From Deltaproteobacteria bacterium (GTDB lineage Bacteria; Desulfobacterota; Desulfobaccia; Desulfobaccales; 0-14-0-80-60-11), in the NCBI GenBank assembly GCA_026388765.1, contig JAPLJC010000166.1:1-34114 (forward strand): a stretch of 34,114 bases of DNA. Direction: 5' to 3'. The position numbers were made by a program, and so were the translations under genes. The notes under the pieces are model-generated. The model was not told where the DNA came from and did no database searches. It saw only the letters and a program-made list of their open reading frames with translations. Shown one piece after another: positions 1 to 9,800 of the stretch; within the stretch, counting starts at the first letter, position 1, and the number at the start of each line of letters is the position of its first letter.

Positions 1-130
1 GACCGGTGGCGGGGCAACCTCCGGCACAGGTGCCGCAGGTATAGCAGCGGTCCGCCAGCTCGGGGGCGATATTCCCGATCTTGCGGTGCTTTCGGTCTAC
101 CCTCACTTCTTTAGGGGCCTCTTCTGCCAT
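1..130 (-). CDS. hdrC: HdrC-like 4Fe-4S protein, N-terminal part (cut by window edge)
   Basis: Too short for the minus-strand ORF track. Reading down from the ATG at 130 gives 43 residues that begin MAEEAPKEVRV and contain ELADRCYTCGTCAGGCPATG. The CxxCxxCxxxCP pattern is a 4Fe-4S binding motif of the kind that opens HdrC and related subunits. In the family, HdrC passes electrons from HdrA to HdrB. A good ribosome binding site (TGGAGGAAA) lies just upstream, and the start is 18 nt after the fdhA stop, so it is the next gene of the operon. The rest, including any hdrB after it, is outside the window. Another dicluster ferredoxin-type subunit cannot be excluded. Confidence 0.75.
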   Translation of the reverse strand, partial: MAEEAPKEVRVDRKHRKIGNIAPELADRCYTCGTCAGGCPATG

Positions 131-148
131 GTTTCCTCCAGGTGGTGC

Positions 149-2188
149 TTATTCCACCAATTTTTCCACCCGCGCCTTGCTGACTTTGAACTCCGGGATC
201 TTCGCCAGAGGGTCCAAGGCCTCCGAATTGGTCAGGACGTTGGTGGGGTTTTCGCCAAAATGAATGGGGAGGAAGAGATTGCCGGGAAGCATCTCCGGAC
301 TGATTTTGGCCGGGGCTTCAATGCGGCCGCGGGGCGATGAAATCACCAGGACCTCTCCCTCCCGCACCTTCAGCTTGAAGGCGTCTTGCGGGTTGATTTC
401 CACATAACCGGTGGGCTGTTCCCGGTCCAGAGCCGGCGACACCCGGGTCATGGTGCCGGTATGATAATGCGCGAACATCCGGCCGGTGGTCAAATAATAA
501 GGATACTCGGCATCCGGCAGCTCTCTCGGATCCTGATATTGCACCGCATGAAACTTACCGAGTCCGCGGGTGAATTGCACCGGGTGCAAAAACTTGGTAC
601 CGGGATGATCGGCAGTGGGGCAGGGCCAGTGCAGTCCGTCGATGCCCAGGCGCTCGTAACTCATACCGGCATAGCTCGGGGTCAAGGCGGCCATCTCCCG
701 GAAAATCTCTTCCGCATTGCGGTAGCTCATCGGATAGCCCATGGCGGTGGCCAGGCGGCTGGCGATCTCCCAGTCGGGGAGACAGTTGCCGAGGGGCTTG
801 ATGGCCTGGCGCAGGCGCATACAACGGCGCTCGGTATTGGTGAAGGTCCCGTCTTTTTCGGCCGAAGAGGCAGCCGGCAAAACTACGTGGGCTCCCTGCG
901 CCGTTTCCGACAGGAAGAGATCCTGGACGATCAAAAGCTCCAGGTTATTAAAGGCGTGCTTGAGGTGGTTGGCATCGGGATCACTCAATTTCGGGTTTTC
1001 ACCGATGACATAGAGAGCCTTGAGCTTCCCCTCACTCATGGCGGTGATCATATCCGGAAGGGTGCGGCCCGGCTTGTCGGGCAGGGGTCGGCCCCAAGCC
1101 TTGGTGAATTTGGCATTGGCCTCGGGGTTGGCCACCTGTTGATAGCCGGGAAAGACGTTGGGCAAGCCGCCCATGTCGCAGGCGCCCTGCACGTTGTTCT
1201 GGCCGCGCAAGGGGTTGACTCCCGAACTGGCCACCCCGACATTGCCAGTGAGCATGGCCAGGTTGCAGACTGACTTGACGTTGTCCACCCCGGTGGTGTG
1301 CTGGGTGATGCCCATGGTGTATAGGAGGGTGGCGGGCCGCCGGGTGGCGTAGATCTCGCTCATCTTTTCCAGGTCGGCCGGGGAGACCCCGCTGATCTCC
1401 TGGACCCGCTGGGGCGTATAGGCGGCCACGGTCTCTTTGAGCTCCTCGAACCCTTCGGTCCGGGCCTTGATGAAATCCCGGTCTTCCCAGCCGTTTTTCA
1501 GGATGAGGTGCATCATGCCGTTGAGCAGGGCGACATCGCTGCCCAGCCGCTGGTTCACGGCGACATCCGCAAAGTGGCTCATCTGGATGGCGCGCGGGTC
1601 GGCCACCAGGAGTTTGGCGCCTTTTTCCTTGGCGCGCAAGACCCGACGGGCGATGAGAGGATGGCTGGTCGAAGTGTTGGAGCCGATGATAAAAACACAG
1701 GCGGCGTCCTCGATTTCGGCGATGGAATTGGTCATGGCCCCACTTCCAAAGGCGGCGGTAAGACCTACCACCGTCGAGGAGTGTCAGAGGCGGGCGCAGT
1801 GGTCGACGTTGTTGGTGCCGACCACGGCGCGGGCGAATTTCTGGAGCAGATAATTTTCTTCGTTGGTAATCTTGGCCGAGACCAGGACCCCCACGCTATC
1901 GGGGCCGTATTTCTCAATGATGCCCTTGAGTTTCTCTGCGGTAAATTGCAGCGCCCGGTTCCAGGTCACGTCATGAAAGCGCCCGTTGACCTTGAGGAGG
2001 GGCGATTGCAGGCGCATGCGGCTGTTCACGAATTCATGCAGGTTCCAGCCCTTGATGCACAATTTACCCTGATTGACCGGATGGGTCTTGAGCGGCAAGG
2101 TTTTGAGGAGCTGGCCGTCCAGCACTTCGAATAACACCCCGCATCCCGTCCCACAATAAGAACAGACTGAGGGAACAAGTCGATACAT
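149..2188 (-). CDS. fdhA: Formate dehydrogenase catalytic (alpha) subunit, selenocysteine-containing
   Basis: This is the molybdenum or tungsten bis-pterin enzyme that oxidises formate to CO2 or runs in reverse. The ORF track splits it at TGA 1784-1786, but the reading is continuous: [27 protein letters not shown]. It matches the E. coli FdhF region NNVDCCARV-U-H. With Sec at residue 135 the protein is 679 aa, close to FdhF. The N-terminal 4Fe-4S ligands are C9, C12, C16 and C44. There is no extra N-terminal ferredoxin domain and no Tat signal, so it should be cytoplasmic. I chose ATG 2188 because GGAG stands 8 nt upstream; the track's GTG at 2209 has no ribosome binding site. It lies 23 nt after the FrhB/FdhB-like gene. 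Its partners are probably that protein, MvhD and HdrA. Confidence 0.93.
1753..1773 (-). promoter_or_regulatory. SECIS-like hairpin of fdhA
   Basis: Ten nucleotides after the UGA the mRNA can form an 8-bp stem, CGGTGGTA/TACCGCCG (one G-U pair), with the loop GGTCT. Bacterial SECIS elements sit inside the coding region just after the UGA and carry a G/GU in the apical loop; as I recall it, the E. coli fdhF loop is very similar. SelB would bind here. Confidence 0.7.
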
Positions 2189-2211
2189 GGTTTTCTCCAG
2201 GCTGCCCACCG

Positions 2212-3021
2212 TCAGACTGCCTTCGAGTGGGGTTCGGCTTCCGGGGGAGTACTCTCACCCAGGAGGCTGAAAGGTGGCTGCTCGTGGCTGCCCCCGGTTT
2301 CATAGCCAAAAAGGTCTTTGACGATGCCATTGACTTTGCGATACAGGAGCCGCAAGGGAATATCCACCGGGCAGGCCTCTTCGCACAAGCCGCAGTCGAC
2401 GCAGCGGCCGGCCATGTGCACCGCCCGGATCAGATGGAACAGGGGGACCTCCGGCGGCAGGCCGCCGGTAGCCACCAAATCGTTATTCTCCAGGGAACAC
2501 TCCTTACAAAAGCACACCGGGCAGATATCCCGGCAGCCATAGCATTTCAGGCACTTCTGGAATTCGTACATCCACCGGGAATAGAGGCTCTCCTGATCGA
2601 ACTGGTCCATTTGGGCCACCGACATATTATTGTCGACGCCCAACTCCAGTTTGACCGCGCCGTAGGTCTGGGGCTGCAGGGTGGAGCAGGCTGCATGTTT
2701 CCGGAGTGGGGAGGGACAACAATTGACCTCTAGAATCTGAATTTGCCCGGGGGATATCTGTTGGTGCACTGTCAGGACATTCACGGCGCGCTGGTTGCAG
2801 TCGCGGCCCAAGATGCCGATCTTGAGCGCCGGTTTGATCGCCAGGATTTCGGTGGCCAGCTTTTCCAGGGCATAGCGGGCCGGACTGACGATCAATTCCC
2901 CGAGTTCCGCCAAATTTTCTTTACTGAAGGCATGGGGCAACGGATGGCCATCCACCTGTTTATAGCCCAGGAAGAGGTCCACCTTGCCGGTTTCCAGCCA
3001 GTCACGCACTTTATCCTTCAT
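2212..3021 (-). CDS. FrhB/FdhB-like iron-sulfur protein (formate dehydrogenase beta-type subunit)
   Basis: A 269-aa protein. The first half (about 1-130) resembles the FrhB/FdhB (coenzyme F420 hydrogenase/dehydrogenase beta) fold, with a segment KIGILGRDCNQRAVNVL and a later NCCPSPL. The second half has two cysteine clusters: CLKCYGCRDICPVCFCKEC and CVDCGLCEEACPVD, ligands for 4Fe-4S clusters. It probably carries electrons between FdhA and the MvhD/HdrA module. In some relatives this domain binds a flavin, but I see no diagnostic proof of that here. It is 25 nt after mvhD and 23 nt before fdhA. The exact family name is uncertain. Confidence 0.75.
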   Translation of the reverse strand: MKDKVRDWLETGKVDLFLGYKQVDGHPLPHAFSKENLAELGELIVSPARYALEKLATEILAIKPALKIGILGRDCNQRAVNVLTVHQQISPGQIQILEVNCCPSPLRKHAACSTLQPQTYGAVKLELGVDNNMSVAQMDQFDQESLYSRWMYEFQKCLKCYGCRDICPVCFCKECSLENNDLVATGGLPPEVPLFHLIRAVHMAGRCVDCGLCEEACPVDIPLRLLYRKVNGIVKDLFGYETGGSHEQPPFSLLGESTPPEAEPHSKAV

Positions 3022-3046
3022 AGCAGTTATCCTTTCCCGCGGCTCG

Positions 3047-3556
3047 TCAGGCCCCCGCCGCTGCTTTGGAGCAGCCGCAGCCGCAGCCGGAACCGGTCGC
3101 CTCGCTCGGCGCCGGAGCTAAATCCAGGGAGTCCAGAGAGTCCCCGTAGGTCTTGGCCAGAGGGTTGGGTCCCAGGTTCCGAATCTGCTCGGTGAACTCG
3201 GTGACGACTTTGACAAATTTTTGGGCTTCGGCCGAGGAAATCCACTCCAGGCGCAATCTCCCCCCCAGGCCTATAAAGGGTAGTAATTCCTTCAAAAAAG
3301 TCATGCGCTTCTTGGTCATGTGATTACCGTACAGGTAATGGCAGTCGCCGAGGTGTCAGCCGGCCACCAGGATACCGTCGGCGCCGCTCTGCAAGGCTCG
3401 CAGGATGTGATGCGGCGAGACGGTGGCGGAACACATGACCCGCAGCAGCCGGATATTGGCCGGATACTGCAAGCGGCTGACGCCGGCCAGATCGGCGGCT
3501 CCGTAGGCGCACCAGTTGCACACGAAGGCCAGCAGCCTGGGCTCAAAATTTTCCAT
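3047..3556 (-). CDS. mvhD: MvhD-type iron-sulfur subunit, selenocysteine-containing (VhuD-like)
   Basis: MvhD links a hydrogenase or formate dehydrogenase to HdrA and carries a 2Fe-2S cluster. The ORF track shows only two pieces (66 and 90 aa) either side of TGA 3356-3358. Read through, they give GADGILVAG-U-HLGDCHYLYGN, where most homologues have VLGCHxGDCHY. In Methanococcales the homologue VhuD is known to carry Sec. Sec is residue 67 of 169 aa. The N-terminal half has the family signature FVCNWCAYGAADLAGVSRLQYP and RVMCSATV. The C-terminus ends in an unusual GSGCGCGCSKAAAGA cysteine/glycine tail. The start ATG has GAGGAG upstream, and the gene follows hdrA by 23 nt. Confidence 0.9.
3323..3339 (-). 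promoter_or_regulatory. SECIS-like hairpin of mvhD
   Basis: Sixteen nucleotides after the UGA there is a perfect 6-bp stem ATTACC/GGTAAT with the loop TGTAC, which contains GU. Position and size suit a bacterial SECIS element, though the stem is AT-rich and weaker than that of fdhA. Confidence 0.55.
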
Positions 3557-3579
3557 CTTCGTCAGGTCTCCTCATCGTA

Positions 3580-6500
3580 TTAGCCAACGGCCAAAGCGCT
3601 CTTGATTTGCGCGTAAATTTGCCGGTTGTTGAAGCCCATCAGCATCGGCGCCTCGCTGGGACAGGCGGCCGCACAGGCGCCGCAGCCTTTGCAGAGGGCT
3701 TCGTTGACCACCGCCACTCCCTGTCCCTGATCCATCCCAATGGCCCCAAAAGAGCAGACATTGACGCAGATCTGGCAGCCGGAACATAACTCAGGGGCGA
3801 TCCGGGATATCAGACCGCTCACCTTGATGCTGCCCTTAGACAGGACGGTGGCCGCCCGGGCCGCGGCAGCCTGCGCCTGGGCGATGCTCTCCTCCAGGGG
3901 CTTGGGATAATGGGCCATGCCACAGAGAAAGATGCCGTCGTTGGCGAAATCCACCGGCCGCAACTTCTGATGGGCCTCCAGGAACCAACCATCGCCGTCC
4001 AGCGGCACCCGAAACATCTGGGCCAACTTCTGATCCTGGTGGGACTCGATGGCGGCCGCCAGCACCAGGAGGTCCAATTCCAGGCTTAACGGGCGACCCA
4101 GGATGGGATCGGTAAAGGCAAGGGCCAGACCGCCATCCCGGCTGGTCACCACCGGTTTGGCCTCCAGGGAATAGCGGGCGAACAGCACCCCCTCTTCCCG
4201 GGCCGCCTGGTAGAGATCCTCCCGGGGGCCATAGGTCCGCAGATCACGATACAGGACCACCACCTGGGCCTCCGGCCGGCGGCGTTTCAGCAACAGCGCC
4301 GCATGCACCGAGTGGGTGCAGCAGACCTTGGAACAATAAGGGTGGTGGTCATCCCGGGAACCGACGCATTGAATAAAGGCGATGTTTTCCGCCTCATCCA
4401 GGCGCTTATCCTTGCTCCGCAGCAGTTCGTCCAACTCGAGTTGGGTCACCACGGCAGGGTTTTCCCCATAGAGATACTCTTGCGGCCGGTATTCCTTGGC
4501 CCCGGTGGCCAGCACCGCGACGCCGTGCTCGATAACCTGGGAGGCGCCGTCACTGGACACTTGGGTCTGGAAATTGCCCACAAAGCCTTGCACCTCAGTC
4601 AATGAGGTATTGAGATGCACCGTCACCTTGGGATCAGCCTGCACTTCCTGGGCCAGCGCCTCGACAAATCTGCCGACGTCCTCACCTTTATAGGTGTGGA
4701 GCAGCCGCCGGGCCGCGCCACCGAGGACGTCTCCCTGTTCCACCAGATGCACGGGAAAGCCTTGCCGGGCCAGATTGAGGGCGCTGGTCATCCCGGCCAC
4801 CCCGCCGCCCACGACCAGGGCGGCCTGGGTCACCGGCAATTCCGCCTCATTGAGTGGGCTGAGGAGGGCGCTTTTGGTCACGGCCATGCGCACCAGGTCT
4901 TTGGCCTTGCGGGTGGCAATGTCAGGGTTATGGGCATGCACCCAGGAGTCCTGATTGCGAATATTGGCCATCTCGAACAGGTATTTGTTCAAGCTGGCAT
5001 TATTCATGGTTTCCTGGAAGAGGGGCTCGTGGGTGCGCGGAGAGCAGGCGGCCACCACTACCCGGTTCAGCCCCTTTTCGGCAATGATTTCGCTCATCTT
5101 ATCCTGCGTATCCTGGGAGCAGGTGTAGAGATTTTCTTCCACGTGCGTCACATGGGGCAGGCGGCGGGCATATTCCGCCACCTCGGGGACCCGGATGATC
5201 CCGCCGATATTGGTGCCGCAGTTGCAGATGAAGACCCCGATGCGCGGCGGTTCTTGGGCCACGTCCCGCTCCGGGGGATAGGTCTTCTTTTTGACCAGGG
5301 CGAAGCGCTGGTCGCTCAATTCGCTGGCCGCGGCCCCGGCCGCCGCCGAAGCCTCCATGACCGAATAGGGGATGTCTTTGGGGCCGGCCGCGGCGCCGCA
5401 CACGTAGATGCCGGGCCGGGAGGTGGCCACCGGGGCGAACGAAGTGGCGTCCGCGAAACCGTGGCGGTCTAATTCCACTCCCAGCTTGTCGGCCAGGGAG
5501 CGGAAAGCCTCCGGCGCTTCCAAGCCGATGGACAGAACTGCCAGATCAAAAAATTCCTTCTTCAGTTCGCCGCCTTCATCCACGTAGGAAATTTGCAACT
5601 GCTTGCTTTCCGGGTCCGGCATCAACAGGGAGTGCACCCGGGAGCGAATGAAGCGCACCCCGGACTTATGCTGGGCATTTTGATAAAAGCGCTCGAAATC
5701 CTTGCCGTAGGTGCGCATGTCCATGAAAAAGATGGTGGTCTCCAGATCGGGGGCATGCTCCTTGGCGATGACCGCCTGCTTAATGGCATACATGCAGCAG
5801 ACGCCGGAACAATAGGAATGGGTGCCGGGCTTGGTGTCCCGGGAACCGACGCACTGCAGCCAGGCAATCTTTTTGGGCTCGGCTTTGTCGGCGGGCCGGA
5901 TGAGATGGCCCCCGAACGGCCCGGAGGCGCTCAAGATACGCTCAAACTCCAGGCTGGTGACCACGCTGGGCAGGTGGCCGTAGCCGTACAAGTTATTGGC
6001 CTTTTTAGGGTCAAACGGCTGAAAACCCGTGGCCAGCACCACCGCCCCCACCTGCAGGGTCAGGTCCCGGCCCTGGTCTTCTAAGTTGATGGCGCCGCTG
6101 GGGCAGTGTTTTTCGCAGGCCTTGCAGGTTCCTTTCTTAAAATAGATGCAGTTATCCGCATCGATGGCATATTTCAGGGGCACCGTCTGGCTGTATCTGA
6201 CATAAATCGCCTTGCGTTTGGCCAGGCCCACGTTGTATTCATCCGTCACCTTTTTCGGGCATTTCTCGGCGCAGAGCCCGCAGCCGACACATTTGTCCAT
6301 ATCGACATAGCGTGGTTTCTGCTTCAACGTCGCCGTAAAGTTACCGGCTTCGCCGGAAACGGACTCCAACTCGGTAAGGGTCAAAAGCTCGATGTTTAAG
6401 TGCCGACCGCACTCAACCAACTTGGGCGAGATAATTCACATGGCGCAGTCGTTGGTGGGGAAGGTCTTGTCGAGCTGCGCCATGCTGCCGCCGATGCCGG

Positions 6501-6630
6501 CGCTTTTTTCCGTCAGATAGACGTAAAAGCCCGAATCGGCTAAATCCAGCGCCGCTTGCATCCCGGCAATACCGCCACCGACCACCAACACGGAGCCCCG
6601 CTTCTGTCCCTGGGTAAGGGCCTGACTCAT
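3580..6630 (-). CDS. hdrA: HdrA-type flavoprotein, selenocysteine-containing, tandem HdrA-HdrA fusion
   Basis: HdrA is the FAD protein that performs flavin-based electron bifurcation in Hdr complexes. The track gives a 97-aa and a 946-aa piece; joined through TGA 6436-6438 they read [25 protein letters not shown], the HdrA cluster/active-site region with Sec for Cys. Translation from ATG 6630 (AGGAGG 8 nt upstream) gives 1016 aa with Sec65. In order there are an FAD Rossmann motif [13 protein letters not shown], Sec65, a ferredoxin motif [12 protein letters not shown], the CVGSRD...YCSGVCC region, then a second HdrA unit starting at [15 protein letters not shown] with its own [13 protein letters not shown], and a C-terminal ferredoxin domain ([23 protein letters not shown]). 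The second unit lacks the NDC-U segment. Ordinary HdrA is about 650 aa. Confidence 0.92.
6396..6416 (-). promoter_or_regulatory. SECIS-like hairpin of the second hdrA
   Basis: An 8-bp stem TTGAGTGC/GCACTTAA (one G-U pair) with the loop GGTCG starts 19 nt after the UGA codon. The GGTC loop recalls the fdhA hairpin in this same window. Confidence 0.6.
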
Positions 6631-6763
6631 AAAACTATCCTCCTGGCTTGTCTCTCGGGCAGTCCCCCGGCCGGCTCGGCAATCGCCCGGCGGCTCGGGG
6701 AACAGAGAAAAAATCGGCTGGCCGATCAAGAGCCACTATAGCGCACCAACGTCCATTATGCCA

Positions 6764-6792
6764 ATATTAACCTAAAGACAATTAAATGTAAA
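6764..6792 (-). promoter_or_regulatory. Possible sigma-70 promoter for the second hdrA and downstream genes
   Basis: In the 203-nt gap between the two hdrA genes, the minus strand reads TTTACA, 17 nt, TAATAT. This matches both hexamers well at the ideal spacing. It would give a leader of about 130 nt before ATG 6630 and could express hdrA-mvhD-frhB/fdhB-fdhA-hdrC apart from the giant hdrA. Confidence 0.4.
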
Positions 6793-6833
6793 TAAGTTTC
6801 GAAACATTGAAAGTAATTGCAGCCAGAGACTAG

Positions 6834-9800
6834 CTAGATCAGGCCCAAGGCGGCTTCGACCTGTGCCGTTAACTGCGGCATGGAAAAGCCGGCCACATAG
6901 ATCCCCTGCTTCGGACAGGTGGCCATGCAGGAACCGCAGCCTTTGCAGAGGATTTCGTTGATCTCCACCGTCTTTTTGACCTGGCCCTGTTTCATGTATT
7001 CCATCAGGGTGATGGCCTGGAAGGGACAGCCATCCACGCAGAAGGCGCAGCCATCGCAATTTTCATCTATCGGGATGGAGACATGGGCATCCAATTCCAG
7101 ATGATCTTTGGACAGGAGGGTGGCAGCGCGGGCGGCGGCGGCCAGTCCCAGGCGGATCGAATCTTCCAGGGGCTTGGGGTTGTGGCAGAGGCCCGCCAGA
7201 AAGATGCCTTCGGTGGCGCAGTCCACCGGCCTGATCTTGGCGTGGGCTTCGGAGAAGAAACCTTCCTCATTGAGCGCTACTTTATACATTTCCGCCAGCT
7301 GGGTATTGTCCCGGGGCACGATGGCGCTGGCCAGGGTTAAAAGGTCCACCGTCAGCTCCAGCGGCCGCTTAAGGATATGATCCGTCACCCGGATCCGCAT
7401 CCGGCCGTCCACCTCCTCCACCTGGGGCGGGTCCTCCAACTGATAGCGGATGAAGATCACTCCTTTCTGCAACGCCTGGTGATACAGAAACTCTCGTTCG
7501 CCATAGGTCCGCATATCCCGATAAAGGATATAGACCTCCATCTCCGGGTTAATTTCTTTGAACTTGAGGGCGTTGTCCACGGAACTGGTGCAGCACACCC
7601 GGCTGCAATAAGGCCGCTCCGGAATGCGGGAACCGACGCATTGAATGAAGGCCGCCGCCTGGGCATTCTTGATCAGGCGGCTATTGGTGGCGATCTCCCT
7701 ATCCATATCCAGGGAGAGAAAAACATTGGGATTTTTTCGATATAGATACTGCCCGTTGGGGCGATAGGGTTCGGCGCCGGTGGCCAGCACCACTACGCCG
7801 TGTCGGATGAGGGCGCCGTTGGAGAGGCGCGATGTGAAGTTGCCGACGGACCCCCCGGCCTCGATCACGGTGGCCTCGAAGTGGACGTGGATATGGTCGT
7901 GTCTTTGGACCCGATCGATCAGTTCATGCAGATAGGGTTTGACCTGCTCGCCCCTCCAGGTGGTGTGCAGGTTAAGGGCGTGGCCGCCCAGGCGGTCGGT
8001 GCCTTCCGCCAGGTCCACTTCATAGCCTTGGTCCGCCAAGGCCAGGGCCGTGGTCATCCCCGAAACCCCGCCCCCCACCACCAGGGCCTTGTGGGTGACC
8101 CCGACCGTGAGGGAGTTGAGAGGTTGCAGTAACCTGGCCTTGGCCACCGCCATGTTGACCAGATCCCGGCATTTAGTCGTGGCCGCATCTCGATTGTATT
8201 GATGGACCCAGGTGCACTGGTTGCGAATATTGGCCATCTCGAAGAGATACTTGTTCAGGCCGGCGTTGCGCAGCATGTCCTGGAAGATCGGCTGGTGTGT
8301 GGTCGGGCTGCAAGCCGCCACCACCACCCGGTTGAGATTATGCTCCCGGATCCTCTCGATCATCAGAGTCTGAGCGTCCTCCGAACAGGTAAAAAGATTT
8401 TCCTGGACATACGCCACATCAGCAATGGACCGGGCATATTCCGCCACCGCCGGCACATCGGCCACCCCGCCGATATTGATGCCGCAGTTACAGATAAATA
8501 CCCCGATCCGGGGTTCCTCCCCAGCCACCTCCTGTTCAGGCGGGTAGACTTTCTCTTTCAGCAGGCTGCCCCGGGCCGCCGCCAGTTGGCGGGTGGCGGC
8601 GGCGGCGGCGGCGCTGCCCTCCCGGACCGATTGGGGGATATCCTTGGGACCCGTAACCACGCCGCAGGCATAGATGCCGGGGCGGGAAGTGGCGACGGGC
8701 TCGAAGCAGCTATGCTCCACAAAGTTATAGCGGCTCAGTTGCACCCCCAGGGTTTCGGCCAACTCCCGGGTGGCGGGGGAAATCACCATGCCGGTGGCCA
8801 GCACCACCAGGTCGAAGGTTTCAGCGGCGACCTTACCGTCCTCAGTGACGTAAGACAGCTGTAAGTCCCCGCTATCCCCCAAGGCTTCCACGCTGTGGAT
8901 GCGGGAGCGGACCAGGCGCGTCCCCTGGCTGGCGGCGCGTTGGAAGTATTTCTCAAAATCTTTGCGGGGCGTCCGCATGTCCATATAAAAGATGGCCATG
9001 TCCAACTGCTGGCCGATATGTTCCCGGGCGATGAGGGCCTGCTTGAGGGAGGTCATGCAGCAGACCGACGAGCAGTAGGCCTGCGAGCCCTCCCGGTTGC
9101 TGCGCGACCCCACGCAGAGAATCCAGGCGATCTTTTTGGGCTCCCGGCCATCCGAGAGCCGCTGGACATGACCCTGGAACGGCCCGCCGGGGCTCAGGAA
9201 GCGTTCAAATTCCAGGGTAGTTACTACATTGGGGTGGGTGCCGTAAAGATAGTTGAGGCCCCGGGGATCGAAGGGCTGAAAACCGGTGGCCAGAATAACA
9301 GAGCCGACCTCCAGTTCCGTGACTTCCGGGGTCTGAGCGTGGTTCACCGCGCCGGGCAGGCAGGCCGCCACGCATTCCATGCATTCGGAGCAGACGCCGC
9401 AGTTGAGACAGCGGCCGGCCTCGGCCCGGGCCGCCTCGGGGTCCAGGCCCAGGCAGATTTCCTGGAAGCCCTGACCCCATTCCTCCAGGGGCAAGGTCGG
9501 CATGGGAGAACGCCGCTGTGTGGGATTGTTCTTGGGGATCGGCTGCCATTTGCCACCGGCCGGCAGCCGCCGCGGGAACTGGCGCCCCTCCTTCAGGTCC
9601 ACCCCTCGCAGGTAACGGTCGATGGAGACGGCCGCCTCCCAGCCGTCCGCGATGGCGGCGATGGCCACATACGGGCCGGTGACGACGTCCCCGCCGGCGA
9701 ACACCCCTTTGCGGGTGGTGGCCAGGGTGTCGGGGTTTGCCTTGATCAGGCCCCGGGGGGTCAGCTCAATGCCGTCGGCCACGGTGAGAAAGCGTAAATT

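Noticed and set aside
386-1273. 295-aa plus-strand ORF (and other long ORFs opposite the Hdr/Fdh genes, such as 4615-5472, 8895-9797)
   Set aside because: Antisense shadows of strongly supported minus-strand genes in GC-rich DNA.
149-2209. Reading the fdhA, mvhD and hdrA pieces as separate genes or pseudogenes broken by TGA
   Set aside because: All four stops are TGA at known Sec/Cys positions, the frames continue with perfect family matches, and SECIS-like hairpins follow.
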